A model generated the notes under the pieces. It worked only from the letters and a program-made list of their open reading frames with translations, made no database searches and was not told the DNA's origin. A stretch of 8,215 nucleotides of DNA, taken from Tannerella sp. Its GTDB lineage: Bacteria > Bacteroidota > Bacteroidia > Bacteroidales > Tannerellaceae. The stretch spans positions 1 through 8,215 of the forward strand of contig JAITPL010000112.1 of NCBI GenBank assembly GCA_031289445.1, read 5' to 3'. Below, piece after piece: positions 1 through 6,070 of the stretch (position 1 is its first letter; each line of letters opens with the position of its first letter). Both the position numbers and the translations under genes were made by a program.

Positions 1-1
1 C

Positions 2-316
2 GATTACGAAAGCTATTATAAAATCTATAATAAATCAACAGGCCAATTTCACCGCACTAAAAATTTTGACCCCTCATTAAAGAGAAGTGATATGTTTACC
101 GACGACATGGTTTCCGGAATACTGTTCAATCCGCATTATCAAAGCTACGGCAAAGCAATAGCCCTGGTTTCGGCGCTAGATATTGTAGAAAACAGGGAAA
201 AGATACTCAAGTACATCGCCGACCATCCTTCCGAAGAAGGCAATAAGTTGAAGCCTATTATCCAAAAAATGACTGACGACGATAATGCTTTGATGATGAT
301 GGTAACTTTTAAATAG
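2..316 (+). CDS. C-terminal fragment of a 6-bladed beta-propeller family protein (5' end outside window)
   Basis: The reading frame is open from base 2 to the TAG at 314-316, so the ATG at 92 is an internal methionine and the gene begins left of the window. The visible 104 residues contain W/Y-rich strand-like sequence, then FDPSL, then NPHYQSYGKAIALVSAL, an acidic helix with HPSEEGNKLKPIIQ, and a final DDDNALMMMVTFK. From family memory, this tail (A-L-V-x-A-L, H-P-S-E-x-G-x-x-L-K, then D-D-N-x-hydrophobic stretch ending in F/L-K) is typical of Bacteroidales exported 6-bladed propeller (TolB-like/BF3164-type) lipoproteins of unknown function. The signal peptide and most blades are not visible. 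The last codons form part of a repeat found again at 2313-2330. Confidence 0.62.
   Translation, partial: DYESYYKIYNKSTGQFHRTKNFDPSLKRSDMFTDDMVSGILFNPHYQSYGKAIALVSALDIVENREKILKYIADHPSEEGNKLKPIIQKMTDDDNALMMMVTFK
297..314 (+). repeat. 18-bp imperfect direct repeat, copy 1 (end of propeller gene)
   Basis: The sequence TGATGGTAACTTTTAAAT recurs at 2313-2330 with a single T-to-C change, 2016 bp downstream. Here it encodes the last residues V-T-F-K, with the stop codon straddling its end. A weaker match (TGGAAG at 321-326 and 2335-2340) suggests the similarity once extended further downstream. Confidence 0.8.
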
Positions 317-410
317 GCGATGGAAGAATACATGTTTTATTCACTACTGCAAACAAGATTTTGATGTAATACTGCAACAAATTAATTTAATAATCAAAAA
401 CTCAAAATAG

Positions 411-2315
411 ATGAAAAAAATCTTTACTTATAAATACTTGCCAACTAATAAAGTTGTAATTATTGCAATTATATTGTTGATGTGTCCGTTTTTTTGTGTC
501 GGAAAAACTTTCAATGATTGGGAGAGAAAACAACTATCCGAACAAGAAAAAGCGAATGTTCAGACTTTGTCCAAGATGTATGGTTACATCCGGTATTTTT
601 ACCCAAACGACAAAATAAAAAATTTGGACTGGTATAAATTCCTGATTTATTCGTTAAATGAAATTGAATCTTGTAAATCGGATGATGATTTTAGAAAAAA
701 ACTTCAGGAGTTATTTTCTCCTATCTGTCCACAGTTGTTGATAAATCAAAGCAAGAAGCCTGCGACCGCTTCACTCATACCGAGCAATTCTTTCTATATA
801 AATGAACATAGAAATGAGCCTGCGCAGATAAGTAGTGAAATCAAGAATTTGACCGGCTATGACGAGAACTATCCGATACCGGACTCGCTTTATACATTTG
901 TGCTAAATCCAACCCTTACAATATCATTCCCCATAGCAGTAGCATCATTACCTCTCAAAAGCAGAGAACTATCCAAGTTGATATCGAATGTAAATAAAGT
1001 CAACGTTCGCTTGTATTCGACTTCCACTTTGACAATGATGATTCTTCACAAGGGAGGATTGGTTTTTGCAAATTCTTACAAAGAACGTGTTGCCAATGAG
1101 ATAATTAGATGCAATATCGTACAGCATTTTTATCCCTATTATAATGAAGACGGTTTGGATGGCGTTTGGAATAAAACCTGCAAAAATCATTTTGAAGAAG
1201 TAGCAAATTGTACTGATTTAACGAGCTTTTATTTCTTAATATGCAGGCTGATGAATCCGGTCAAAGACTCTCATCTTGCTGTGGGTTTTGATATTAATTT
1301 CAATATCCAACACTATTCGCGGGCATACTATCCCGAGTTAAAGGCTGAAATTTACGGCCAAAAACTCTATGTGAAAGCTGTAAACGACAAATACAGGCAG
1401 ACGATTCATAAAGGCGATCTTATCACAAAAATAAACGATTACAGCGCCGATAGCCTAATAAATGAAAAGTTGAAATACATATCCTATTCTACACTCGGAG
1501 TAGGTTTAGTCAAATTGTCGGCTAACGATATGTTTAAAAGTTATAAAAGAGATTCGGCCATATTACTGACGGTAAAGAATTTTGATGGGTTTGAAATATC
1601 CGACACTGTGCAAATTAACAGCTTAAACCCTTATTTCATCGAGGATTCGATCTTTATAAAATCGCTTGATGATGCCCTCTACTATGTAGATTTATGTAAT
1701 TCCAAAGGTAGTTATGATATTTTCAAAAGTAATATCTCTAAATTAAGTAGCAGCAAAGGAATTATTTTTGATTTAAGAGGCTATCCCGGACAATATGCTA
1801 TAAGTGTTTTAGCGAATCTGCTTGATACTACTGTGTCGCTTGGAAACCTGAATCGTCCAATCACCTACTATCCCGATCATATAAAGGAAGCCGTATTGAG
1901 ACCCTCTGAAAAATGGTATATAGCGCCCGCAACATCTCCGGATAGTGATGAATTTGCGAAAAAGAACGAATACGAGCCACCTGTCAACATGAAATTAACA
2001 GGGAAGTTTGTTTTCTTAATGAATTCGGCCTCCATTAGTTTTTGCGAATCTCTGTTGGACATTATAAAGCATTATGGGATCGGCGCTATTATAGGAAGTA
2101 ATTCGGCAGGTTGCAACGGTGATGCGACAAAAATAACTCTTCCGTTTGCATCATTCACCATGACCGGTCTGAAATTCATGAACAGAGACGGATCTCAACA
2201 TCATGGCATTGGAATTAGTCCGGATATTCGCGTCGATAATGAGGACACAAGTACTGATAATCAATTAGAAGCGGCAAAAAAATACATCTATGAATACTTG
2301 AAAACCAATCCTTGA
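411..2315 (+). CDS. Exported S41-family peptidase (C-terminal processing/tricorn-like fold)
   Basis: A complete 634-residue protein. Residues 14-30 form a hydrophobic signal or anchor segment behind a Lys-containing N-terminus, so export to the periplasm is likely. Residues 50-110 carry the helical motif LSKMYGYIRYFYPND found at the N-terminus of many Bacteroidales S41 peptidases. Residues about 308-385 look like a PDZ domain (KGDLITKIND at 334-343). The S41 core follows: IIFDLRGYPG at 451-460, then NSASISFCES at 538-547, where S543 is the likely nucleophile and E546 follows it. GSNSAGCNGD at 562-571 corresponds to the G-x-T-A-G-T-N-G motif of relatives. These lack the lysine of classical CtpA enzymes, so a Ser/His/Glu-type mechanism is more likely than Ser/Lys. 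The substrate is unknown. The gene is AT-rich (21 G/C in bases 541-600, against 36 in 2581-2640) and is bounded by the 18-bp repeat, suggesting separate acquisition. No convincing promoter is seen in the 94-bp gap before it. Confidence 0.85.
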   Translation: MKKIFTYKYLPTNKVVIIAIILLMCPFFCVGKTFNDWERKQLSEQEKANVQTLSKMYGYIRYFYPNDKIKNLDWYKFLIYSLNEIESCKSDDDFRKKLQELFSPICPQLLINQSKKPATASLIPSNSFYINEHRNEPAQISSEIKNLTGYDENYPIPDSLYTFVLNPTLTISFPIAVASLPLKSRELSKLISNVNKVNVRLYSTSTLTMMILHKGGLVFANSYKERVANEIIRCNIVQHFYPYYNEDGLDGVWNKTCKNHFEEVANCTDLTSFYFLICRLMNPVKDSHLAVGFDINFNIQHYSRAYYPELKAEIYGQKLYVKAVNDKYRQTIHKGDLITKINDYSADSLINEKLKYISYSTLGVGLVKLSANDMFKSYKRDSAILLTVKNFDGFEISDTVQINSLNPYFIEDSIFIKSLDDALYYVDLCNSKGSYDIFKSNISKLSSSKGIIFDLRGYPGQYAISVLANLLDTTVSLGNLNRPITYYPDHIKEAVLRPSEKWYIAPATSPDSDEFAKKNEYEPPVNMKLTGKFVFLMNSASISFCESLLDIIKHYGIGAIIGSNSAGCNGDATKITLPFASFTMTGLKFMNRDGSQHHGIGISPDIRVDNEDTSTDNQLEAAKKYIYEYLKTNP

Positions 2316-2330
2316 CGGTAACTTTTAAAT
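2313..2330 (+). repeat. 18-bp imperfect direct repeat, copy 2 (end of S41 peptidase gene)
   Basis: The sequence TGACGGTAACTTTTAAAT begins on the TGA stop of the peptidase gene. In the frame starting at 2315 it also reads V-T-F-K-stop, as at the end of the propeller gene. It looks like a leftover of a propeller gene 3' end rather than a functional site. Confidence 0.8.
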
Positions 2331-2385
2331 GACTTGGAAGCGGAAGAGAAACAAACAGCGCAATGGCAAGAAACAAAATAATTAC

Positions 2386-2393
2386 TACTTTTG
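2386..2393 (+). promoter_or_regulatory. Bacteroidota -7 box (TACTTTTG) for tsaB
   Basis: TACTTTTG matches the TAnnTTTG -7 consensus. It ends only 9 bases before the tsaB ATG at 2403, so transcription would begin at or just before the start codon. No clear TTTG -33 element is visible about 20 bases upstream, so this rests on the -7 box alone. Confidence 0.5.
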
Positions 2394-2402
2394 CGCCCGA
2401 TT

Positions 2403-3089
2403 ATGGTAATACTTAATATAGAAACTTCGGCGACCGTATGTTCGGTTGCGACGGCGCAAGACGGCGAGACGGTGTTTGAAAAAACGTCCATCGACGGACC
2501 TTCACATGCTCAACTGCTCGGCGTCTTTGTGGATGAAGCCCTGAAGGACCTCCGCCGGCGAGAGCTACAGCTTGACGCCGTAGCGGTCAGCAGCGGCCCC
2601 GGCTCATATACCGGTTTGCGCATAGGCGTCTCTATGGCTAAAGGCTTATGCTTCGGTCTGAACGTGCCCTTGCTGAGCATTCCTACGCTCGACCTTCTGG
2701 CCTCATCGGCTACATGCTCGTCCGACGCCCTGTTGTGTCCTATGATTGACGCCCGCAGGATGGAGGTTTATTCGGCTATTTACGACGCCGAACTGCGTCA
2801 GGTGCGCGGCGTAGAGGCCGAGGTCGTTACAAGCGACGCCTACAAGCCTTACCTCGACCGCGGCAAGGTTTGTTTCTTCGGCGACGGAGCCGGGAAATGC
2901 AAGTCGGTGATACAATCGGCCAATGCTGCCTTTATCGACGGCATACTGCCTTTGGCCCGGCTTATGACGCCTTTGTCGGCACGCGCATACGAGGCCGGCC
3001 GTTTCGAGGACGCAGCTTATTTTGAGCCGTTCTATCTGAAAGATTTCATCGCCACAATCCCCAAAAACAAAGTGATTTCACGCAAGTAG
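2403..3089 (+). CDS. tsaB: tRNA threonylcarbamoyladenosine biosynthesis protein TsaB
   Basis: TsaB is the catalytically inactive ASKHA-fold partner of TsaD. It scaffolds the TsaBDE complex that transfers threonylcarbamoyl to A37 of ANN-decoding tRNAs in the cytoplasm. The 228-residue protein opens with the family strand ILNIETSATVCSVA and has the signature SGPGSYTGLRIG at residues 64-75, followed by VPLLSIPTLDLLA and DARRMEVYSAIYD, all diagnostic for TsaB. Length is normal for the family. The ATG at 2403 is preferred. An upstream in-frame TTG at 2391 would add four residues, but it lies inside the -7 box and so cannot be in the transcript from that promoter. The gene is GC-richer than the peptidase gene before it. 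It appears to be a housekeeping gene without functional ties to its neighbours. Confidence 0.95.
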   Translation: MVILNIETSATVCSVATAQDGETVFEKTSIDGPSHAQLLGVFVDEALKDLRRRELQLDAVAVSSGPGSYTGLRIGVSMAKGLCFGLNVPLLSIPTLDLLASSATCSSDALLCPMIDARRMEVYSAIYDAELRQVRGVEAEVVTSDAYKPYLDRGKVCFFGDGAGKCKSVIQSANAAFIDGILPLARLMTPLSARAYEAGRFEDAAYFEPFYLKDFIATIPKNKVISRK

Positions 3090-3167
3090 AGCCGCAAAAA
3101 TCGGAACCGCTTCCCTAAAAAATTCTGTAATTTTCAAAAAAAATCGGGCTGTTTCCGAAAAAATCAC

Positions 3168-3175
3168 TACCTTTG
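3168..3175 (+). promoter_or_regulatory. Bacteroidota -7 box (TACCTTTG) for the lytTR-FHA operon
   Basis: A perfect TAnnTTTG match lies 48 bases before the lytTR ATG, in the AT-rich gap after tsaB. No good TTTG -33 element is seen at the usual distance. The identical octamer precedes three other genes of this cluster. Confidence 0.6.
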
Positions 3176-3223
3176 TCGTCTCAAAAACGAAAATTAGTAA
3201 GTAATAAGAAGATAACATTGGCA

Positions 3224-3640
3224 ATGGACAAGTATTTGATGATTAAGACAAGAGATGAGTTGTTGCGCATAAACATTGAGAACATACTCTACTTCGAAGC
3301 AGACAGGAACTACACCAAGCTGCTCCTCTCTCAGGGTATCATGTTTACCTTCGCAGTGAACATCGGCAAAGTGGAGGAGATGCTTGCGAAGCAGTTGACC
3401 GAGCCTAACACGTCGCTATTGCGTGTAGGCAAGAGTTTTATTGTCAACAAGAAGCATATCCTTCAAATCAATCTTCCCAAGCAGCGTCTGCTATTGCTGG
3501 CCAGCGAGGGCAAGCCCCGCGAGCTGACGGTCCCCAAAGAGCCTTTGCGGGCTTTGAAGGATACTCTGGAAGCAGAAGTGGCCTCCGGCGGCGAGAACAC
3601 GGACAATATTAAAGAAGTAAAACCCAAAAAGCGAGGATGA
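3224..3640 (+). CDS. Stand-alone LytTR-domain DNA-binding protein
   Basis: LytTR domains bind DNA through beta-strand loops and usually sit behind a response-regulator receiver domain. This 138-residue protein is nearly all LytTR (residues about 7-113). It shows ILYFEADRNYTKLLL at 21-35, an N-IGKVEEML helix at 46-54, LLRVGKSFIVNKKHI at 65-79 (the R-x-x-x-S-F-I-V-N core) and a closing ELTVPK strand, then a charged tail ending KPKKRG. No receiver or sensor domain is present. The ATG at 3224 is chosen because the in-frame TTG at 3173 lies within the -7 box. Its stop overlaps the next gene's start (ATGA, 3637-3640), so it is translationally coupled to an FHA protein. I infer that phosphorylation or FHA contact replaces the missing receiver as its control. 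Target sites are unknown; autoregulation is possible. Confidence 0.88.
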   Translation: MDKYLMIKTRDELLRINIENILYFEADRNYTKLLLSQGIMFTFAVNIGKVEEMLAKQLTEPNTSLLRVGKSFIVNKKHILQINLPKQRLLLLASEGKPRELTVPKEPLRALKDTLEAEVASGGENTDNIKEVKPKKRG

Positions 3641-4290
3641 ACATTCGAGTCGGCAAAGCCGGAGACAACGATTTTGTTATTGACGACCCTAAAGTGAGTC
3701 GTTACCATGCCTTGTTGTCTAAAGACGAGGCCGGCAAGCTGACCGTCGAAGACCTCAACTCGACTAACGGCACGTATATCAATGATATTCAGATAGTAAA
3801 GAAAAAAATCAAACTGACCGACAAACTGACCTTAGGCAGCGACTACTCTGTTTTGGTCAGGGATATCGTCAAGCGCGACGACGACTACAGCGAAGAGTTT
3901 GCCGAATTGAAGGAAGTCTATAACACGTATATCAAGGAAAAGATACACGTCCAGTCGGCCAACCAGTTCAAGACGAGGATATTTCAATCCCTACCCATTG
4001 CGCTGATAGGCGTAACAGGCATCATACTAAGCATTTCCGGTCATGCCAACCAAGTTCTTTTCATCGCAAGCATCGTCATCGCCATACTCGCCCCTACGAC
4101 AGGCGTCTATTTCGGAGCGCGTCAGGCGGCCAAGATACCGGCGCAGCTGCAAAACCTCGCCAACCGCTTAAAAATCGACTATGTATGCCCCAAGTGCGGC
4201 ACTTTTCTCGGCGAGATACCCTGGGAATCGCTAGCCAACAAGAAGCAGTGCCCCATACCTTCATGCAAGGCAAAATGGATTCGTACTTAA
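3637..4290 (+). CDS. FHA-domain membrane protein with C-terminal zinc ribbon
   Basis: FHA domains bind phosphothreonine peptides. The 217-residue protein starts directly in an FHA domain (residues 1-75): VGKAGDNDFVI, then VSRYHALL with S21, R22 and H24, and DLNSTNGTYIND with N44 and G45. The usual first arginine (G-R) is lysine here (G6-K7). A charged, probably helical linker (80-112) leads to two hydrophobic segments at about 117-134 and 138-159, forming a short membrane hairpin that keeps both ends cytoplasmic. The C-terminus holds a zinc-ribbon-like motif with C184-P-K-C187 and C205-x4-C210. It overlaps the lytTR stop by four bases, so the two are probably made together. I infer a membrane-bound reader of kinase phosphorylation. 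The role of the zinc ribbon is unknown. Confidence 0.88.
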   Translation: MNIRVGKAGDNDFVIDDPKVSRYHALLSKDEAGKLTVEDLNSTNGTYINDIQIVKKKIKLTDKLTLGSDYSVLVRDIVKRDDDYSEEFAELKEVYNTYIKEKIHVQSANQFKTRIFQSLPIALIGVTGIILSISGHANQVLFIASIVIAILAPTTGVYFGARQAAKIPAQLQNLANRLKIDYVCPKCGTFLGEIPWESLANKKQCPIPSCKAKWIRT

Positions 4291-4296
4291 AAAGTT

Positions 4297-4325
4297 GGTG
4301 TTTTGTACAATAAAACCGCCCTTTT
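4297..4325 (+). terminator. Possible intrinsic terminator after the FHA/zinc-ribbon gene
   Basis: GGTGTTTT (4297-4304) can pair with AAAACCGCC (4312-4320) across a 7-base loop, with one G-T wobble and one bulged C. CTTTT follows. It starts 7 bases after the gene end and precedes a new -7 box. The stem is weak and the T-run short, so this is tentative. Confidence 0.3.
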
Positions 4326-4381
4326 GTCCGTTGTTAACTTAAAATCAGAGAGGAAAAGGCCGAAGAACGCTTCGATTGTCA

Positions 4382-4389
4382 TACCTTTG
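4382..4389 (+). promoter_or_regulatory. Bacteroidota -7 box (TACCTTTG) for the acidic protein-FHA-PP2C operon
   Basis: A perfect TAnnTTTG octamer in the 139-base gap lies 40 bases before the ATG at 4430. It predicts a 5' leader of roughly 30 to 35 bases. No clear TTTG -33 box is visible. Confidence 0.6.
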
Positions 4390-4429
4390 CTGTCTGAAAC
4401 ATCGTATTATAATTTAAAAAGAAAGTGAT

Positions 4430-4684
4430 ATGAGAGAGGAATATACATTCGTTACTTTGGATAACGACATGGTTACAACGGGCGACGCCGTCTTTGTTGA
4501 CATTGACGAGGCCGCCGGTACGGAGACGGACTTTGTCCATATCGACGACTTGTCGTACATGGACGTCCGGCAGGGCGACTTGTCGGACTTCATCATCCTT
4601 GATGAAGCCGATTTTGTGATTGATGATAACATCGACACCTACGTGTCGGACATTTGTGAAGCTGACGTATCGATCCTAATATGA
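4430..4684 (+). CDS. Small, highly acidic, lysine-free repeat protein of unknown function
   Basis: I do not recognise a family. The 84-residue product has 18 Asp and 6 Glu against two Arg, one His and no Lys, giving a strongly negative charge. A short motif F-[VI]-x-[IL/D]-D-[DEN] occurs five times: FVTLDN (7-12), FVDIDE (22-27), FVHIDD (35-40), FIILDE (54-59) and the variant FVIDDN (62-67). There is no signal peptide or membrane segment, so it is probably cytoplasmic. Evidence that it is real: a -7 box at a suitable distance, and an ATGA overlap (4681-4684) with the next FHA gene. T16 and T31 each have Asp at +3, the pT-x-x-D arrangement favoured by several FHA domains. It could be a kinase substrate and FHA ligand, or an inhibitor or charge mimic. 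This function is inferred from context only. Confidence 0.72.
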   Translation: MREEYTFVTLDNDMVTTGDAVFVDIDEAAGTETDFVHIDDLSYMDVRQGDLSDFIILDEADFVIDDNIDTYVSDICEADVSILI

Positions 4685-5202
4685 TTTCAGTAAAGTGCCC
4701 GCATTGTTTTATTGGACTTAAAGTTGACGAGACCAAGATACCCCAGGGTATCACGTCGTTCAAGTGTCCAAAGTGTAAGAAAGACATCCCCATGTCTTAC
4801 CTCGACGGCAAAATAGGACAGGAGCCTGATGAAGACACGCTCGTTGTTCCGTCCAAGCAGAAAGGTAACGGCACGGGACGTCTGGTTGTTACCCCTAACG
4901 GCGACACTCCGCGTCAGGAGTTCACGCTTAACGAGGGAGCGCATATTGTCGGACGGAGGGCGAAAGTTACTACCGCCGACATTTGTATCGAGACAGGAGA
5001 CAAGTCTATGAGCCGCAATCACATACGCATAGATGTAAAGAAAAATGCCAAAGGTAGCGGATTTTTTCATAGCCTGTCGGACAATAACAGCAAGAATCAT
5101 ACGTTATATAATGGAAAACGTATTGAAGACGGAGACATCGTGGTCTTGAAAGATAATGACGAGATTGTCTTGGGACGAACGATAATCCGTTTCTACGAGT
5201 AA
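4681..5202 (+). CDS. Zinc-ribbon/FHA-domain protein
   Basis: A soluble 173-residue protein. The N-terminal 36 residues form a four-cysteine zinc ribbon of the MJ0042 type (C6-P-H-C9 and C29-P-K-C32). A flexible linker with DEDT and KGNGTG follows. Residues about 66-172 are an FHA domain: GAHIVGRRAKVTTADI with G91 and R92, SMSRNHIRI with S111, R112 and H114, NNSKNHTLYNGKRI, and a closing DEIVLGRTIIRFYE. Unlike the upstream FHA protein it keeps the canonical G-R and has no membrane segment. It is translationally coupled to the acidic protein (ATGA) and lies 14 bases before the phosphatase start. I infer a cytosolic phosphothreonine reader in the kinase/PP2C circuit, perhaps bound to the acidic protein. 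What the zinc ribbon contacts is unknown. Confidence 0.9.
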   Translation: MISVKCPHCFIGLKVDETKIPQGITSFKCPKCKKDIPMSYLDGKIGQEPDEDTLVVPSKQKGNGTGRLVVTPNGDTPRQEFTLNEGAHIVGRRAKVTTADICIETGDKSMSRNHIRIDVKKNAKGSGFFHSLSDNNSKNHTLYNGKRIEDGDIVVLKDNDEIVLGRTIIRFYE

Positions 5203-5216
5203 AATTGATATTGTCC

Positions 5217-6026
5217 ATGAATATAACACTTGAACGACCGTTTGCCGCGACAGACAAGGGCAAACGTAAAAACAACGAAGATTTCCTTTACCCTCTGCCG
5301 GAGCTGGCCTCCGCCGGGCAACGGCTTTTCATCGTTTGCGACGGAGTAGGCGGCGCACAAAAGGGCGAAGTAGCAAGCTCGCTTGCCTGCGAATCGTTTC
5401 AGACCTACTTCGACACCTTCCTTGAGGACGGCGACCCTACCGAGGAGTTCATCAACAAGGCCGTGCGCTACACCGAATCACGCTTCGACGAGTACATCTC
5501 GCAGCATTCCGACGCTTTCGGGATGGCCACGACGATGACGCTGCTCTACATCGGCGTATCCGGCGTTACCACAGCCTACATAGGCGACAGCCGTATCTAT
5601 CAGCTTCGCGACGGCAAGGTCGTTTATCGCACCGACGACCACAGCCTTGTCAACTCATACGTCAAGCTGGGTCTCATCAAGGAAGAAGACGCTTTCGTAC
5701 ATCCTCAGAAGAACGTCATAACACGCGCTATAACAGGCACTTACCAGTCGGTAAATGCCGACGTCAAGCTGCTGAATGACATCCGTCCGGGCGACACGTT
5801 CTTTATCTGCACCGACGGCGTTGTAGAATGTTACACCGACGGGGAGCTGGAGAAAATTTTTTCATCGACCGGCAGAAACGCGGAAGTCATAAAGGACACT
5901 ATCGTAGAACACTGTATTGATGTGGCAAGAGACAACTTCTCCTTCTATATCGTACCCATCCGCGATACACAAAAAAACGGGAATAACAAACATTTTCTCT
6001 TCTCTTTTTTGTATTCTTTCGCATAA
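5217..6026 (+). CDS. PP2C-family Ser/Thr protein phosphatase
   Basis: A metal-dependent (Mn/Mg) phosphatase of the PPM/PP2C fold, expected to reverse the phosphorylation made by the downstream kinase. All core motifs are present in the 269-residue product: TDKGKRKNNEDFL (D22 in the N-N-E-D motif), CDGVGG at 41-46, AYIGDSRIY around 120-128, FICTDGVVE with D200, and the final RDNF with D239. The catalytic domain therefore looks active. The ATG at 5217 is preferred over an in-frame TTG at 5205 because PP2C proteins normally start just before the first strand. After the fold ends (about residue 249) there is a short Lys/Asn-rich stretch and a hydrophobic tail HFLFSFLYSFA, possibly a weak membrane contact. 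The DNA for this tail also carries the -33 box of the kinase promoter. Confidence 0.93.
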   Translation: MNITLERPFAATDKGKRKNNEDFLYPLPELASAGQRLFIVCDGVGGAQKGEVASSLACESFQTYFDTFLEDGDPTEEFINKAVRYTESRFDEYISQHSDAFGMATTMTLLYIGVSGVTTAYIGDSRIYQLRDGKVVYRTDDHSLVNSYVKLGLIKEEDAFVHPQKNVITRAITGTYQSVNADVKLLNDIRPGDTFFICTDGVVECYTDGELEKIFSSTGRNAEVIKDTIVEHCIDVARDNFSFYIVPIRDTQKNGNNKHFLFSFLYSFA

Positions 6027-6040
6027 ATTTCGTACCTTTG
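6008..6040 (+). promoter_or_regulatory. Bacteroidota promoter for the kinase gene (TTTG-N21-TACCTTTG)
   Basis: The -33 TTTG at 6008-6011 and the -7 TACCTTTG at 6033-6040 are separated by 21 bases, close to the consensus spacing. The -33 box lies inside the last codons of the phosphatase gene. Transcription should begin near 6047, giving a leader of about 25 bases before the ATG at 6071. The kinase can thus be transcribed separately from the phosphatase. Confidence 0.75.
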
Positions 6041-6070
6041 CACTGATTTTTATATATATGCAAAACTTCT

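Noticed and set aside
92..316. Complete 74-residue gene starting at the ATG at 92
   Set aside because: The same frame is open back to base 2 with propeller-like sequence, so this ATG is internal to a larger truncated gene.
345..377. TACTGCAA direct repeat (345-352 and 370-377) upstream of the S41 gene as an operator
   Set aside because: An 8-base repeat in AT-rich DNA is easily expected by chance and is not placed relative to any promoter I can identify.
2329..2409. 26-codon basic ORF (begins MTWKRKRNKQ) between the peptidase gene and tsaB
   Set aside because: It overlaps the tsaB promoter and start in another frame and is too short and compositionally simple to support.
3100..3160. Terminator after tsaB (short stems such as GGAA-CCGC-TTCC)
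   Set aside because: Stems are only four pairs and lack a following T-run, so they are not distinguishable from chance.
4687..5100. 137-codon reverse-strand ORF opposite the zinc-ribbon/FHA gene
   Set aside because: It is a shadow of a well-supported FHA gene; the translated sequence shows no domain.
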